Source: Bryobacteraceae bacterium
GTDB taxonomy: Bacteria > Acidobacteriota > Terriglobia > Bryobacterales > Bryobacteraceae
Length of the DNA: 64,000 nucleotides
NCBI GenBank assembly: GCA_019752335.1
Contig: JAIEMJ010000003.1
Coordinates: 1 to 64,000 of the forward strand
Direction of reading: 5' to 3'
Shown here: in pieces, positions 1 through 10,300 of the stretch
How positions within the stretch are numbered: the stretch's first letter is position 1
Layout: each line of letters begins with the position of its first letter
The notes under the pieces: model-generated
What the model was told of the DNA's origin: nothing
Databases searched by the model: none
What the model saw: only the letters and a program-made list of their open reading frames with translations
Translations under genes and position numbers: made by a program

Positions 1-500
1 TCATCGTCGCCGTCTTTCGGCTTGAAGCTCTTGTGCGATGCCCACGCTTCGATCAACGTGCCATCCACGGTGAAGTGTTCATCCGATAACAGCTTCAACG
101 CCCGCGCCTGTTCCACCACGCAAGCGAACAACTCATGCGCCACATCGCCTGCCAACAGCCGCTCGCGGTTCTTCGAAAACACCGCGTGATTCCACGCCGG
201 TTCGCTCATGTTCAGGCCCACGAACCAACGGAACAATAGGTTGTATTCCAACTGCTCCACCAGCATCCGCTCACTGCGGATCGAATACAGCGCCTGTAAC
301 AGCAGCGCTCGCAACAACCGCTCGGGCGCAATCGACGGCCGCCCCGCCTTCGCATACATCTCGTCAAACCGCCCGCTCATCGACTCCAGCGCCGCATCCA
401 CCATCACCCGAATCGGCCGCAACGGATGCTTCTCCGGCACCCGCTCTTCCAGTGATCCATACAAAAATAACTCGTTGTCTCCCCGATCATCTCCACGCAT
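1..500 (-). CDS. IS5-like (DUF772 type) transposase, N-terminal part, runs off the window
   Basis: The reading frame starts at the ATG at 500 and stays open to the window edge, giving about 166 residues of a DDE transposase N-terminus. It begins MRGDDRGDNELFLYGSLEER and contains the 'GRPSIAPERLLRALLLQALYSIRSER' region (shown here in part), then FRWFVGLNMSEP and FSKNRERLLAGDV, ending near HFTVDGTLIEAWASHKSF. This arrangement is typical of IS5-superfamily transposases with an N-terminal DUF772 domain. The first catalytic Asp is probably the D of TVDGTL. The rest of the catalytic domain lies outside the window, so intactness cannot be judged. The element sits directly beside the broken receptor gene and is the likely cause of its truncation. 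Confidence 0.85.
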   Translation of the reverse strand, partial: MRGDDRGDNELFLYGSLEERVPEKHPLRPIRVMVDAALESMSGRFDEMYAKAGRPSIAPERLLRALLLQALYSIRSERMLVEQLEYNLLFRWFVGLNMSEPAWNHAVFSKNRERLLAGDVAHELFACVVEQARALKLLSDEHFTVDGTLIEAWASHKSFKPKDGDD

Positions 501-561
501 ATCGTTATGACGATCCCAGAAAAGCAAACGTCACGCCCTGGGCGAGTGTTTTAACAGCCTG
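1..561 (-). mobile_element. Right-hand part of an IS5-superfamily insertion sequence
   Basis: The element carries the transposase reading frame above and ends near 561. Read on the minus strand, its outer end is AGGCTGTTAAAACACTCGCC, preceded by CTAG at 562-565. That tetranucleotide could be half of a 4-bp target duplication, but the other end is outside the window. Sequence to the right of 565 is receptor coding sequence. The boundary comes from the point where receptor homology stops, so it is good to a few bases only. Confidence 0.6.
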
Positions 562-2137
562 CTAGCGACCGTTTTGAAGGGCAGCGTGCCTTGCCATGAG
601 AACACAGAATGCTCCGTTGGGTAGTTAAATACGTACTTACTTTCGAGGCCACCGAGAGCCCCTTGCGATCCTCGAATCGACGTGTGTCGCGCTTCGAACG
701 TGTGTCCATGGCGTACCGTCCACGCCAGTGCGGCGTCGATTCCGCCGAAACGCAGGCGTTGGAAATTGGCGGCCCTCCAAGTGTCAGTCGGAGTTCGTCG
801 GAAGTAGTCAATACCGTCTCTCTCTCGTCTTTGGAATACGGTAAACTCTGCCCGGAGGCTATCGAGTCGGACCCACTGAACTCCGCCTTCGAAATTCCAG
901 GCGCTCTCTGGACGCAGTAGCGGATTCCCGACGTTGGCCGGATCCCGATAGTACAAGTCAGTGAAGGTCGGCAGGCGAAATGCCCGGCTCGCGCTTGCTT
1001 TAAGCTTCCATCCGGGCAGGAGCCAATAACCCACGGCGGCGGTGGGGCTGAACTGCCGCCCGCCTCCGGTATATAACTCTTCCCGAGTTCCCAGAGTAAA
1101 TGAAAAACCATGGAATGCCCGAACGTCTATCCCCACGTAGGCGGCTCCACGGTCACGTGTTCGATTCCCCAGATTCGTGCTGTTGAGCGTGTCCCGAAGC
1201 CCCTCTACTCCATAGGACAGGCGGGTATTTGAATTCAGTGTCTCAACGCGGCGTAGCGCGGCCTGGTATGTTTCGCCGGTGTGATGGTTCGTATACACGG
1301 TCGGCCGGTCACGATAGAGCACGAACAAGTCCGTCCCACGACGAAATGCGAAGCTCGCTTGCGTTTTGGACCCGAGTTCCTGCCGTATCCCCACCCACCA
1401 AGTCTTGGTGCGCTCCCAAGAAGGAAAGTTGCCATAGAATTGCTCAGCGCCGAAGGCGCGATCCGCGGACGCCACCAGAACGCTGGTATTCCCCAAGCGG
1501 CTGCGGAATCGGAGATCATAAGAGCCGGATAGGCTGCGAAAATCACGATTCGAAGTAAAGCCTGTCGAGGAGTCCCGCGCCGCAACAAGACGTTGCGAGA
1601 AGAGTTTATTGCTCCATCCGAAATCAACGCGCTGCTGCTGTGACCCGAAACTCCCGAGTGCGGTCCGAACGCGAAGGGTACGGCGCTCCGGAACGTTGGT
1701 GATCACGTTGACGACGCCCCCGACGGCATCGGAACCGTAAAACAAACTACCGGCACCCTTCAGGACCTCAATCCGCTCCACCGCTTCGAGAGGTACCGGT
1801 AGATTCATGTTGAAGTGGCCGGTTTGCGCATCATTCAAGCGCAAGCCATTCAACAGCACAAGAGTCTGGCCGAAGGAACCGCCACGAATGGAGAGGTCTG
1901 TAAGTACACCGTTGGGAGCACGTTGTTGCAGATCGAGGGACGGCTCCAGCCGCAAAAGATCAATCCAGGCGGTGGTGAGGAGAGAAGTCTGTTCTGTCAC
2001 TGGCAGCAGCGTGATAGAGCGATCCGCCTCGTTCAACGGAATCGGAGTCCAGGTCCAGTGACGACAATCTGTTGTGGACCTTGCCCGGCCACAGCATAGG
2101 TGAAGACGAGTAAACCAGCAGTGAGCTTCGAGATCAT
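531..2137 (-). pseudogene. TonB-dependent outer-membrane receptor, frameshifted and 3'-truncated
   Basis: The gene encodes a plug domain (SIRGGSFGQTLVLLNGLRLND, GAGSLFYGSDAVGGVVNVIT) followed by repeated beta-barrel strands, as in BtuB-like receptors. Two lesions are visible. First, the natural start is ATG 2137 with signal peptide MISKLTAGLLVFTYAVAGQ. About 30 codons in, the frame runs into a stop, while the rest of the protein continues in another frame; one missing base at 'ACTGG-ACCTGG' near 2055 would restore VVTGTWTPIPLNEADRS. Second, the barrel ends abruptly after PFKTVA, where IS sequence supplies an artificial tail and stop at 531. The last barrel strands and the C-terminal aromatic residue are missing. 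It starts 8 nt after the adaptor gene stop, so it was the last gene of the metal operon. Confidence 0.85.
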
Positions 2138-2144
2138 GAGTGTT

Positions 2145-3323
2145 CTACTTTGGCCGAAGCAGCATAGCCCCGTCGGCTACGACTCTGTCTGCTGATCGCA
2201 CGCCTTTGCTGATGCCGACATAACGACCTGCGCGTCCAACAACCTCGATAGGCGTTTGTTCAAATCTTCCCGGCCCGGTTTGTCGGTATACATAGCTATG
2301 ACCGCCTGCTTCTACGAGCGCAGCGGCGGGAACGGTCGGCATCAGGTTAGCCCTGCCGAGGTGGCGAACGCGGCCTAACATCTGTGGTCGGAAATCGCGT
2401 TTAGGATTTTCCATCTCGGCATAGACCTTTATGGTTCGCGCAGCCAGGTCGACGACGTCCGAAATTCGCGTCACGGTGGCCTGCAGAGGGTGGTTCGGGA
2501 AAGCGTCCAGATCCACCTGAAAGAGGTCGCCTCGGTTTATGAGCCGAAGTTCGTTTTCGGGAACGGCGAAAGCAATCCACACCGAGGTCAAATCTGCGAT
2601 TGTCATCGCCGGACTGCTCAGATCATTGCGGAACTCTCCAGCCACCGCATTTACCTCTGTCACGTTGCCGGCGATCGGAGATCGAACGGCGATCCTCCGG
2701 TGCGATTCCTTTGGATCCAGGCCGAGGATGTCGAGCCGGGATTTGGCCTTGAGTGCGACGATCTCGGCTTGGGCGAGAGCGGCATCTGCTTGCCCCAATT
2801 TTGCCTCGGCGACTAGGAGATCTTTCTTCGCGGCGGCACCCCGCCGAAACAGATCGTTGTACCGTTCGTAGGCCGCTTCAGCCTCGAAATTCGCCGCTCT
2901 CGCTTGTGCCAAAGCCGCGCGCGCCTCGACCTCGGCAGCGAGTGCACCCTCCGCCTCCGAACTCTCCACGTAAAGCACCGGCTGGCCGCGCGCTACGGGA
3001 CCCCCGAACCGCACGGGAATATCGACGATCCGTCCGGTATGCAGCAACATCACCGGCGAACTCCTACCCGGATCGACCTCAACTGCTGCCGGGGCGTGGG
3101 TTTCCTCTGAAGCGATGCGCTGCTCGCGGACGACATCGACGTGGATCCGCTTCAGTTGAGGGGAGTCAGGTGCCAGTTGAATCTTGCTGGGCCATGCGCC
3201 CGGGCCTACAGCTTCTGTTAATGCTTCCTGCTTGGACTTCGCGCCAGGCTTGGAGCTGCAAGAAGGGAGAATGACGAGCAATCCCACGAGGATCGCATCC
3301 GTGACCGTGCTATGGGATTTCAT
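2145..3323 (-). CDS. RND-type periplasmic adaptor (membrane fusion) lipoprotein
   Basis: The start at ATG 3323 is chosen because GGAGG lies about 10 nt upstream and the product then begins MKSHSTVTDAILVGLLVILPSCSSK, a signal peptide with a lipobox (LPSC). The mature part has the usual adaptor order: a barrel-sandwich/lipoyl half (HTGRIVDIPVRFGGPVARGQ), an Ala/Glu-rich coiled-coil hairpin, the second lipoyl half (IAVRSPIAGNVTEV), and a beta-barrel and membrane-proximal domain. The length of about 392 residues fits HlyD/CzcB-type adaptors. It lies between the P-type ATPase and the broken receptor, without its own RND pump. It may serve the CzcA pump upstream or have had another partner. Confidence 0.88.
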   Translation of the reverse strand: MKSHSTVTDAILVGLLVILPSCSSKPGAKSKQEALTEAVGPGAWPSKIQLAPDSPQLKRIHVDVVREQRIASEETHAPAAVEVDPGRSSPVMLLHTGRIVDIPVRFGGPVARGQPVLYVESSEAEGALAAEVEARAALAQARAANFEAEAAYERYNDLFRRGAAAKKDLLVAEAKLGQADAALAQAEIVALKAKSRLDILGLDPKESHRRIAVRSPIAGNVTEVNAVAGEFRNDLSSPAMTIADLTSVWIAFAVPENELRLINRGDLFQVDLDAFPNHPLQATVTRISDVVDLAARTIKVYAEMENPKRDFRPQMLGRVRHLGRANLMPTVPAAALVEAGGHSYVYRQTGPGRFEQTPIEVVGRAGRYVGISKGVRSADRVVADGAMLLRPK

Positions 3324-3488
3324 CGTAAAGGTCCTCCAATCTCTTGTTCGAGTTAGCGGAAGCCAGTTGATGTATCTAGCTTTGCCGCTGGGAATGTCAC
3401 TCATAAAGGATCTTTTCGAACTCTCATACCTCAAGGCAGGGTTACTGACCAGTGTCAATTTTTCACTGTCAATACTCTCCTCATTTTG

Positions 3489-5927
3489 TTAGCGAGCCAC
3501 AGCTTTCGCCTTATCGGCATCTGCCTGAATAGGTTCCTCGTTGTATGCCAGCAGCCGTAGTGCGTTAGCGATGACCACCAGCGTTGAGCCTTCATGTACG
3601 AGTACGGCCAGGCCTATTCCGGCGACGCCACTGATCGTTGTGAAGACAAGTAATACGATGACGGTGAGTGAAACGTAAAGGTTCTGGCGAATTACGGAAC
3701 GGGCCTGACGCGAAAGACCAACCGCGAAGGGTAGCTTGGAAAGATCGTCACCCATCAGCGCGGCATCAGCAGTTTCAAGGGCCGCGGCGGTTCCTGCGCC
3801 GCCCATGGCGATGCCCACTGTCGCGTTGGCCAGCGCGGGTGCGTCATTCACGCCGTCGCCAACCATCGCCACTTGCTGATGGGTTGTGAGCAACTCCTGA
3901 ATCGCGGTAACTTTGTTCTCCGGCAACAGATCGGCTCGAACTTCATCTACGCCGACCTCCTTTCCGATGGCCTCACCCACTCCCCGGTTGTCGCCGGTAA
4001 GCATGATAATCGGCCGAATACCCAGATTGCGCAGGCGACCGAGAATCTCCCGAACACCCTCGCGCGGCCGGTCAGCAAGCCCGATCGTGCCGAGCCAGCG
4101 CTCACCGTGGCGGACAACCATCACGCTCCGGCCCCGCCCCTGAAGTGCCATAACGGCATTCCGAACGTCGTTCGGTATGGCGATGCCATCCTGCTCCCAA
4201 AGCCTCAGGTTGCCAATCTCGACCGTCTTCCCTTCGACGGACGATCGAACACCCCGTGCGGTAATGCTTTGCAGTTCGCCTGCTTCAGGCATCGCAATCT
4301 GATCTGATTCAGCGCGGCGCGCCACCGCTTGCGCAAGAGGATGCTGCGATCGCCGTTCGACCGCGGCGGCCACGCGAAGTAACTCATCCGTCGTACTGCC
4401 CTCTGCGGCGGCCAAATCTGTAACTTCGGGCTTGCCGACGGTCAACGTTCCGGTTTTGTCGAGTGCAATCGCCCTCAGCTTACCCAGATTCTCGAGGTGC
4501 TCACCTCCCTTGATTAAGACTCCACGCCGTGCTGCCTGTGCAATGCCCGCGAGTACGGCAGAGGGCGTGCCTAGCGCCAACGCGCAGGGCGAGGATGCGA
4601 CCAGGAGGGCCATCGCACGATAGAAACTATCCGCCCACGAAAGCCAGCCCATCGTAGGTGGCACGAAGATGAGCAACGCGTCGGCAATCAGGACTAGCGG
4701 AACGAAGATCCGTTCGAAGCGCTCTGTGAAGCGTTGGGTTGGCGCCTTCTGCGTTTGCGCCTCCTGCACCATTTTCACGACACGGTCGAGCGTGCGATCG
4801 CCGGCCGCCCGTGTGGTGGTCACTTCGAGGGCTCCTTCGCCGTTGATTGTTCCTGCAAATACGTCATCTTCCGGCGCCTTGTCCACAGGCACGGATTCGC
4901 CAGTTATGGGCGCCTGGTTGACGCTCGATTGCCCAGAACGCACTTTGCCGTCTGTGGGGATTCGCTCCGCTGGACGGACAACCACTACATCTCCCACGGC
5001 AACGCCGCCAACGGGGGTTTCGACTTCACGCCCGTCTCGAAGTACACGCGCCATCGGCGGAGCTAGCTCCGCGAGCGCTTCGATAGCCTTTCTGGCTCGT
5101 CCCAACGCATAGTGCTCCAGGGCATGCGCGAGCGAGAACAGGAAAATAAGGAACGCGCCCTCCGCCCACTCCCCCAACGCGGCAGCCCCGATGGCCGCCA
5201 GCAACATGAGGAGATCGATATCCAATGCGAATTTGCCGCGACGAACAGCGCCAACGCTATGGCGAACGAGATCGAATCCTCCGAAAATGTAGGACACGGC
5301 GAAAATGCCGATCGCCACCGGTTGGGGAATCGCGAACCACCGCTCACCCACCCAACCGATCAACAGCAGCACGCCAGCAACAAGGCTCCATGTCAGTTCG
5401 CGATTCGCGGCATACCATCCTGCCAGACCGGGCTTGGGCTGTACCTTGGCCGTAGGCTGCTCCTCGCTCACTTCTGGAGCCGCCTGAGGAGCATACGCCA
5501 GCTGTTCAAGCGCAGCGCTGATCTTTTCCGTCGAAGTCTTCGCCCGCTCAAATTCGACCCGCACGACCTGGGCCGGCAGATTTGCGCTCACAGCGATGAC
5601 GCCATCAATCTTGCCCAACTCGCTCTCGATTCGCTGCGAGGCATCCTCGGCGTCAATGATCCGAATTGGCAACACGGCATGCCCAAACTGACCTGTCGTT
5701 TCCGCCCCAGCCGCACGCGTAAGTCGCTCCACCTGCGCCAGAGTGATTCGATTCGGATCGTAGTGTATGCAGATCTGAGGTTTCGCACCATCCTTGGTTA
5801 GTGCGTGCGTCGTCTGGATGCCCTCCTTCTTTTGAAGCAGCGTCACCAGGCGTTGAACGCAGGCGTCCTGTTCATCTGGTACCTCTGGCAGAAGTAGCGC
5901 AAGATCAATGCGAACTTTCGAGCTCAT
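3489..5927 (-). CDS. P1B-4-type heavy-metal translocating ATPase (Co/Zn/Fe-type exporter)
   Basis: This is a P-type ATPase of about 812 residues. Visible motifs, in order, are TGES (about 342), SPC in the transport helix (about 446), phosphorylation site DKTGT (about 490), nucleotide-binding HP (about 529), GDGVNDAP (about 690) and HEGST in the last helices (about 778). The pair SPC plus HEG(G/S)T defines the P1B-4 subgroup, whose characterised members export Co2+, Zn2+ or Fe2+ rather than Cu+, which needs CPC. The N-terminal 150 residues look like two degenerate ferredoxin-like folds without a CxxC. ATG 5927 follows an AAGGA motif at suitable spacing; TTG 5933 is also possible. It lies in the czc cluster, which supports a metal-efflux role. 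Confidence 0.93.
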   Translation of the reverse strand: MSSKVRIDLALLLPEVPDEQDACVQRLVTLLQKKEGIQTTHALTKDGAKPQICIHYDPNRITLAQVERLTRAAGAETTGQFGHAVLPIRIIDAEDASQRIESELGKIDGVIAVSANLPAQVVRVEFERAKTSTEKISAALEQLAYAPQAAPEVSEEQPTAKVQPKPGLAGWYAANRELTWSLVAGVLLLIGWVGERWFAIPQPVAIGIFAVSYIFGGFDLVRHSVGAVRRGKFALDIDLLMLLAAIGAAALGEWAEGAFLIFLFSLAHALEHYALGRARKAIEALAELAPPMARVLRDGREVETPVGGVAVGDVVVVRPAERIPTDGKVRSGQSSVNQAPITGESVPVDKAPEDDVFAGTINGEGALEVTTTRAAGDRTLDRVVKMVQEAQTQKAPTQRFTERFERIFVPLVLIADALLIFVPPTMGWLSWADSFYRAMALLVASSPCALALGTPSAVLAGIAQAARRGVLIKGGEHLENLGKLRAIALDKTGTLTVGKPEVTDLAAAEGSTTDELLRVAAAVERRSQHPLAQAVARRAESDQIAMPEAGELQSITARGVRSSVEGKTVEIGNLRLWEQDGIAIPNDVRNAVMALQGRGRSVMVVRHGERWLGTIGLADRPREGVREILGRLRNLGIRPIIMLTGDNRGVGEAIGKEVGVDEVRADLLPENKVTAIQELLTTHQQVAMVGDGVNDAPALANATVGIAMGGAGTAAALETADAALMGDDLSKLPFAVGLSRQARSVIRQNLYVSLTVIVLLVFTTISGVAGIGLAVLVHEGSTLVVIANALRLLAYNEEPIQADADKAKAVAR

Positions 5928-6002
5928 TGCCAATCCTTCTTCCCCGAATCCAACTTTCCGTACGAATCTTCAAACTTGGCACGTAGGTGAATTGCGGGAT
6001 TC

Positions 6003-6527
6003 TCATAACATCTGTCCTTGCGTCGGCTCAGTCGGCGTTTCTATAGGTCGGCGTTGGCCGAACTCCGCGTCAAGCGGTATGTTTGAATCTGGCTCTGATT
6101 TGAGAGGCGCGAGCCACCGGAGCACGATAACGTTCAAAACGCTGAGTACGACGGCGATGTCATAGTTACCGTAAGCAACGCTCGCCCCAATTGCAGCGGT
6201 ATTCCAAATGCTCGCAGCTGTCGCCGTTCCTCGAACCGATGCCTGCGTCTTGAGAATCGCACCACTGCCAATGAACCCGATTCCTGTAACGATTCCCTGC
6301 CAAAGACGGGACTCAGCGTCCGTATTCCGTCCAAAGGAAGCTCGGCCCGCCATCATGTATCCGCAAGTCGAAACAGCGACGAGTATCAGTGTCCTCAGCC
6401 CAGCGCTGCGTTCCTTCCGCTCGCGATCCAATGCGATCGGAAGCGCGAGCAAAAACGCCATTCCCAACTGAACCAAGTGTGAGACGATCTCGCCCCATCC
6501 CTTCCAATTCATCAACTCGATGTTCAT
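6003..6527 (-). CDS. MgtC/SapB-family inner-membrane protein
   Basis: The product has 174 residues with four to five hydrophobic helices. It carries the family hallmarks LALPIALDRERKERSAGLRT (the conserved Arg-rich cytoplasmic loop), then a Cys-containing helix and GIGFIGSGAILK, followed by the usual GTATAASIWNTAAIG. MgtC proteins are linked to Mg2+ limitation and membrane-potential homeostasis; their exact biochemical role is unsettled. It sits 75 nt upstream of the P1B-4 ATPase on the same strand, so co-transcription is likely and a link with divalent-metal stress is a reasonable inference. It lacks the C-terminal ACT-like domain of long MgtC proteins. Confidence 0.9.
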   Translation of the reverse strand: MNIELMNWKGWGEIVSHLVQLGMAFLLALPIALDRERKERSAGLRTLILVAVSTCGYMMAGRASFGRNTDAESRLWQGIVTGIGFIGSGAILKTQASVRGTATAASIWNTAAIGASVAYGNYDIAVVLSVLNVIVLRWLAPLKSEPDSNIPLDAEFGQRRPIETPTEPTQGQML

Positions 6528-6580
6528 AACTCTGACACTCCGCTACGGACGGACCCGACATGGCGCACGTTTCTTCGTAT

Positions 6581-6790
6581 TCACCTTGGAGTCTTATCTT
6601 TGCTCTCCTCAGGTCTGGGTCTATCGTTTTCCCAATGCCAATGGTTGCCGTGTCTCCGAGGTCGTCCAGCCGCAAGCCACATCAGCGCGCCGCCCGCTAA
6701 TGTCGCCAGGAAAACTAACAAGCCCCACACAAACGCCCGACGTGAGTTTTTTTCAACTCGCTGCTTACGGCTAAGCCTCTTGTGTCTCAT
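6581..6790 (-). CDS. Small single-span membrane protein of unknown function
   Basis: This is a 69-residue frame: a basic N-terminus (MRHKRLSRKQRVEKNSRR), one hydrophobic segment of about 20 residues (WGLLVFLATLAGGALMWLAA) and a polar His/Trp-rich tail (HGNHWHWEND). The topology prediction is cytoplasmic N-terminus and exported tail. It lies in the same-strand gap between the PII-like gene and mgtC. The ribosome-binding site is weak and I do not recognise the family, so the call rests on position and the plausible membrane layout. The HxxxWHW-type tail could bind metal, but that is speculation. Confidence 0.4.
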   Translation of the reverse strand: MRHKRLSRKQRVEKNSRRAFVWGLLVFLATLAGGALMWLAAGRPRRHGNHWHWENDRPRPEESKDKTPR

Positions 6791-7003
6791 TGAACGCGCA
6801 CCTACAACGCCAGACCTGAGCTACATCCTGCTCGGCTCTCTCATGTGGCCAACGCCGGCGGGACGTTCGATGATTGCCGCGGTAATTCTGATCAATGCAT
6901 CCTTACCACCGCGATACAACGAGCCGAGACGTTAAGGTGCTACAGGTGCTCGAATCTCGTGTTTTCGCTCTTCCCGCCGTTTGTTCTCATTCTCTGCTCG
7001 TCA

Positions 7004-7345
7004 TCACTTCGGCCATTCGCCCCGCGGATCCGTTCTGATGTTGATCACATCCTCGACGTTCGAAACAAAAACCTTTCCGTCGCCGGGCCGTCCGGTCCGC
7101 GCATACTGACAGATCGTAGCCAGCACTAGTTCCACGATGTCGTCCGGCACCACGACTTCAAGTTTTGTTTTTGTGGCATATTCGACTCCTTCCTCGATCA
7201 CCTTGTACGGGGCATCTTTCGCTCGCCCTTTTCCGAATCCCCTAACTGCGGAAACGGTAATGCCAGGTAAATCTTCAATCTCTTTGAGCGCGTCGACAAC
7301 CCGCGAGAGTATGTGCGGCTGAATAATCGCCTTGATCTCTTTCAT
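7004..7345 (-). CDS. PII-like signal protein of the metal-efflux-linked group
   Basis: The start ATG 7345 gives MKEIKAIIQPHILSRVVDAL, the standard PII N-terminus, in about 113 residues. The B-loop TGRPGDGK (about residues 83-90) and C-terminal loop INIRTDPRGE are present and match ligand-binding segments of PII proteins. The T-loop (FGKGRAKDAPYKV) lacks the canonical uridylylated Tyr-51 context, as in the PII-NG group often found beside heavy-metal RND pumps. The gene begins 7 nt after the czcA stop, so the two are surely co-transcribed. A role in modulating efflux through a nucleotide or metal ligand is inferred from context only. Confidence 0.88.
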   Translation of the reverse strand: MKEIKAIIQPHILSRVVDALKEIEDLPGITVSAVRGFGKGRAKDAPYKVIEEGVEYATKTKLEVVVPDDIVELVLATICQYARTGRPGDGKVFVSNVEDVINIRTDPRGEWPK

Positions 7346-7352
7346 GACCACC

Positions 7353-10300
7353 TCACAGTTCAACGTCCGTTGAGTCTTTGTCAAACCAGGGATAGATCGC
7401 CGGAAGGACGAGGAGGGTGAGCAGTGTGGATGTCACCAATCCGCCAATCACGACGGTCGCCAGCGGTCGCTGGACCTCCGCGCCCGCACCGTGTCCCAGC
7501 GCCATTGGAATGAACCCTAGGCTCGCAACAAGCGCTGTCATAAGGACCGGCCGAAGGCGAATCTCGGCCCCGCGTATGGCTGCCTCTTGGGGGCTCATGC
7601 CATCTCGGCGGAGATCGTTGATATAGCTCACCAGAACAACCCCATTCAACACGGCAACACCGAACAACGCGATGAAGCCAATAGCGGCCGAAATACTGAA
7701 AGGAAGGCCTCTCAAGGCCAATGCGAAGATCCCCCCAGTCGCTGCCATAGGCACATTGATAAAGATCAACGTCGCCAACCGCGCTGAGTTAAACATCGTA
7801 TACAGCACGACAAAGATCAGGAAGAGCGCCAGGGGGACAACGATCACGAGGCGCTGAGTCGCCTCCTGAAGATTCTGAAACTGGCCGCCCCAGGTAACTG
7901 TGTAGCCCGGCGGCAGTTTTACCTTCTGGTTCACGGCGCGCTGCGCCTCCGCCACGAAGGACGCGATGTCTCTTCCTCGAACGTTTGTCTCTACAGAGAT
8001 TCGGCGTTGGATGTTTTCACGGCTGATCTGTGCCGGTCCCTGCTCCACCTTGATCATGGCCAGTTGACTCAGCGGAATGAGCCGTCCCTGGGGATCGGCC
8101 ACTTTGATGTTGCGGATGCGATCAATGTCTTCTCGCTCCGACTGCTTGAACCGAACTTGCATGTCGAATCGTCGCTGCCCCTCAAGCACCTGCCCGACGG
8201 TTTTGCCGCCGAGCGACTCCACGACATCGAGCACCTGGGACGCATTGATTCCATAGCGGGCTATGGCGGAACGATCAATCCGCACGCGAAGATAAGGCAA
8301 TCCCGCGATCTGCTCGGCTTTGGTATCGGCGGCGCCGTTCACCTGGCTGACAACATTCACGATCTCGTCGGCTTTACGTTTCAACGTGTCGAGATCGTCG
8401 CCGAACAGAGAGATGGCGATATCAGAGCGGACGCCAGCGATCAATTCCTGCATGCGGAGCTCAATCGGCTGAGAGTAGCTGAAAACCGTACCGGGTACAT
8501 CCTTCTCAAGTTCCTTGTCCATCTTCTCGATCAGGTCCTCACGATTCGTCGCCGTCGTCCACTCTTCCTGCGGTTTCAAAATGACGTAGATGTCGCTTAC
8601 TTCAATTCCCATGGGGTCCGTCGGGATCTCAGCCTGACCTGTCCGGGACACGACGGTCGTCACCTCTGGGAACTTCTTGATAGTTTTCTCAATGAGTGTG
8701 GTGCTCTTTACTGACTGGGTCAGACCGACACTCGGCAAGCGCCACGCCTGAACAGCCAACGCCCCTTCGCTCAGTCGCGGAATGAATTCCGCCCCCATTC
8801 TTGACGCAACGAAAACGCTGACCGCGAAGATCACCGCAGAAACCGCCACAACGAAACCGCGATTTGCAATCGCCCGGTTTGCGACGGGCACGTAGACCTG
8901 ATGAGCTTTTTTGATCAGCCAAGTCTCTTTCTCTTTGACCCCTTTGCGGAAGAATATTGAGGCCAAAACTGGCATTAGAGTTAGGGCTAGGACAAGCGAC
9001 GCAGCCAAAGCAAAGATCACCGTGAGCGCCATTGGCCGGAACATCTTGCCCTCCACACCGCGCAGGCTGAGGATCGGGAGGTAGACCAGCATGATAATCA
9101 GAACGCCGAAAAACACGGGCTTGGCAACCTCCTTGCCAGCTTCAAGAATGGTGTGACGAGGGCTCATGGTCTCCCCATCCTTTCGCTCGGCGAGTTTCCG
9201 GACAACGTTTTCGATCATCACCACCGAGCCGTCTACAATCAGACCGAAGTCGATCGCTCCCAGGCTCATTAGGTTTCCGGAAAGCCCTGCATAGAGCATT
9301 CCCGTAAAGGCCGCTAGCATGGCCAGCGGGATCGCCGAAGCCACGATCAAGCCGCCGCGGAAATTACCTAGGAGCAAGAGAAGCACGACGATGACGAGGA
9401 TGCCACCCTCAATGAGATTTTGCGAAACCGTTCGGATCGTTTTTTGCACCAGGTCCGTTCGGTTATAGTAGTTGTCTATCGTGATTCCGGGAGGCAGCGA
9501 TTTTTTGATCTTTTCCATTTCCTCCCCGATCCTCTGGGCCACTGCGCGGGAATTCTCGCCGATGAGCATCAGGACAACGCCCGTTACAACTTCGCCCCGT
9601 CCGTCGCGCGTCACGGCTCCTTGACGGACCCGCGGTGAGAAGCTCACGGCTCCGAGGTTGCGAATAAATACCGGCACGCCCCCTTCGCTCGTTTTCACGA
9701 TGACATTGCCGATATCGCTAAGTGTCTCCACGAGCCCCTCTCCGCGGATTACCTGCTGTTCGCCATTGTGCTCAATGTAGGCCCCCCCTTTCGCCGAATT
9801 GTTGGACTCGAGAGCGGTCACGACATCCTGCAGAGATATGTTGTAACCGACCATTTTGTCGGTTTCGAGCTGAACCTCATACGTCTTCAACTCGCCGCCA
9901 AAGCTGTTGACTTCAACAACGCCTGGCAGCGAGCGTAGTTTGTAGGCGATGTCCCAGTCGAGAACGGAGCGCAACTCCATGGGAGAGGTGTTCCCTTTGA
10001 CTTCAAACTGATAGATCTCGCCAAGGCCGATCGATATCGGTCCCATTTCGGGCGTACCAAAGCCGGCGGGTATCGCTTCGCGCGCCTGCGGCAAGCGCTC
10101 CAGAACGAGTCGCCTCGCAAAGTAGATATCCATCGATTCATCAAAAAAGACATAGACAACCGACAAGCCGAAACGCGACGTCGAACGGATAGTTTGGATT
10201 CCCGGGAGCCCACTCATGGCGCTTTCGACAGAGAAGGTGATGAAACGCTCCACTTCCACCGGCCCAAGCCCGGGCGCGCGCGTGATAATGAGGACTTGGT

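Noticed and set aside
5112-5801. Plus-strand frame of 229 codons
   Set aside because: It lies wholly antisense to the P-type ATPase, whose motifs prove the minus strand is coding.
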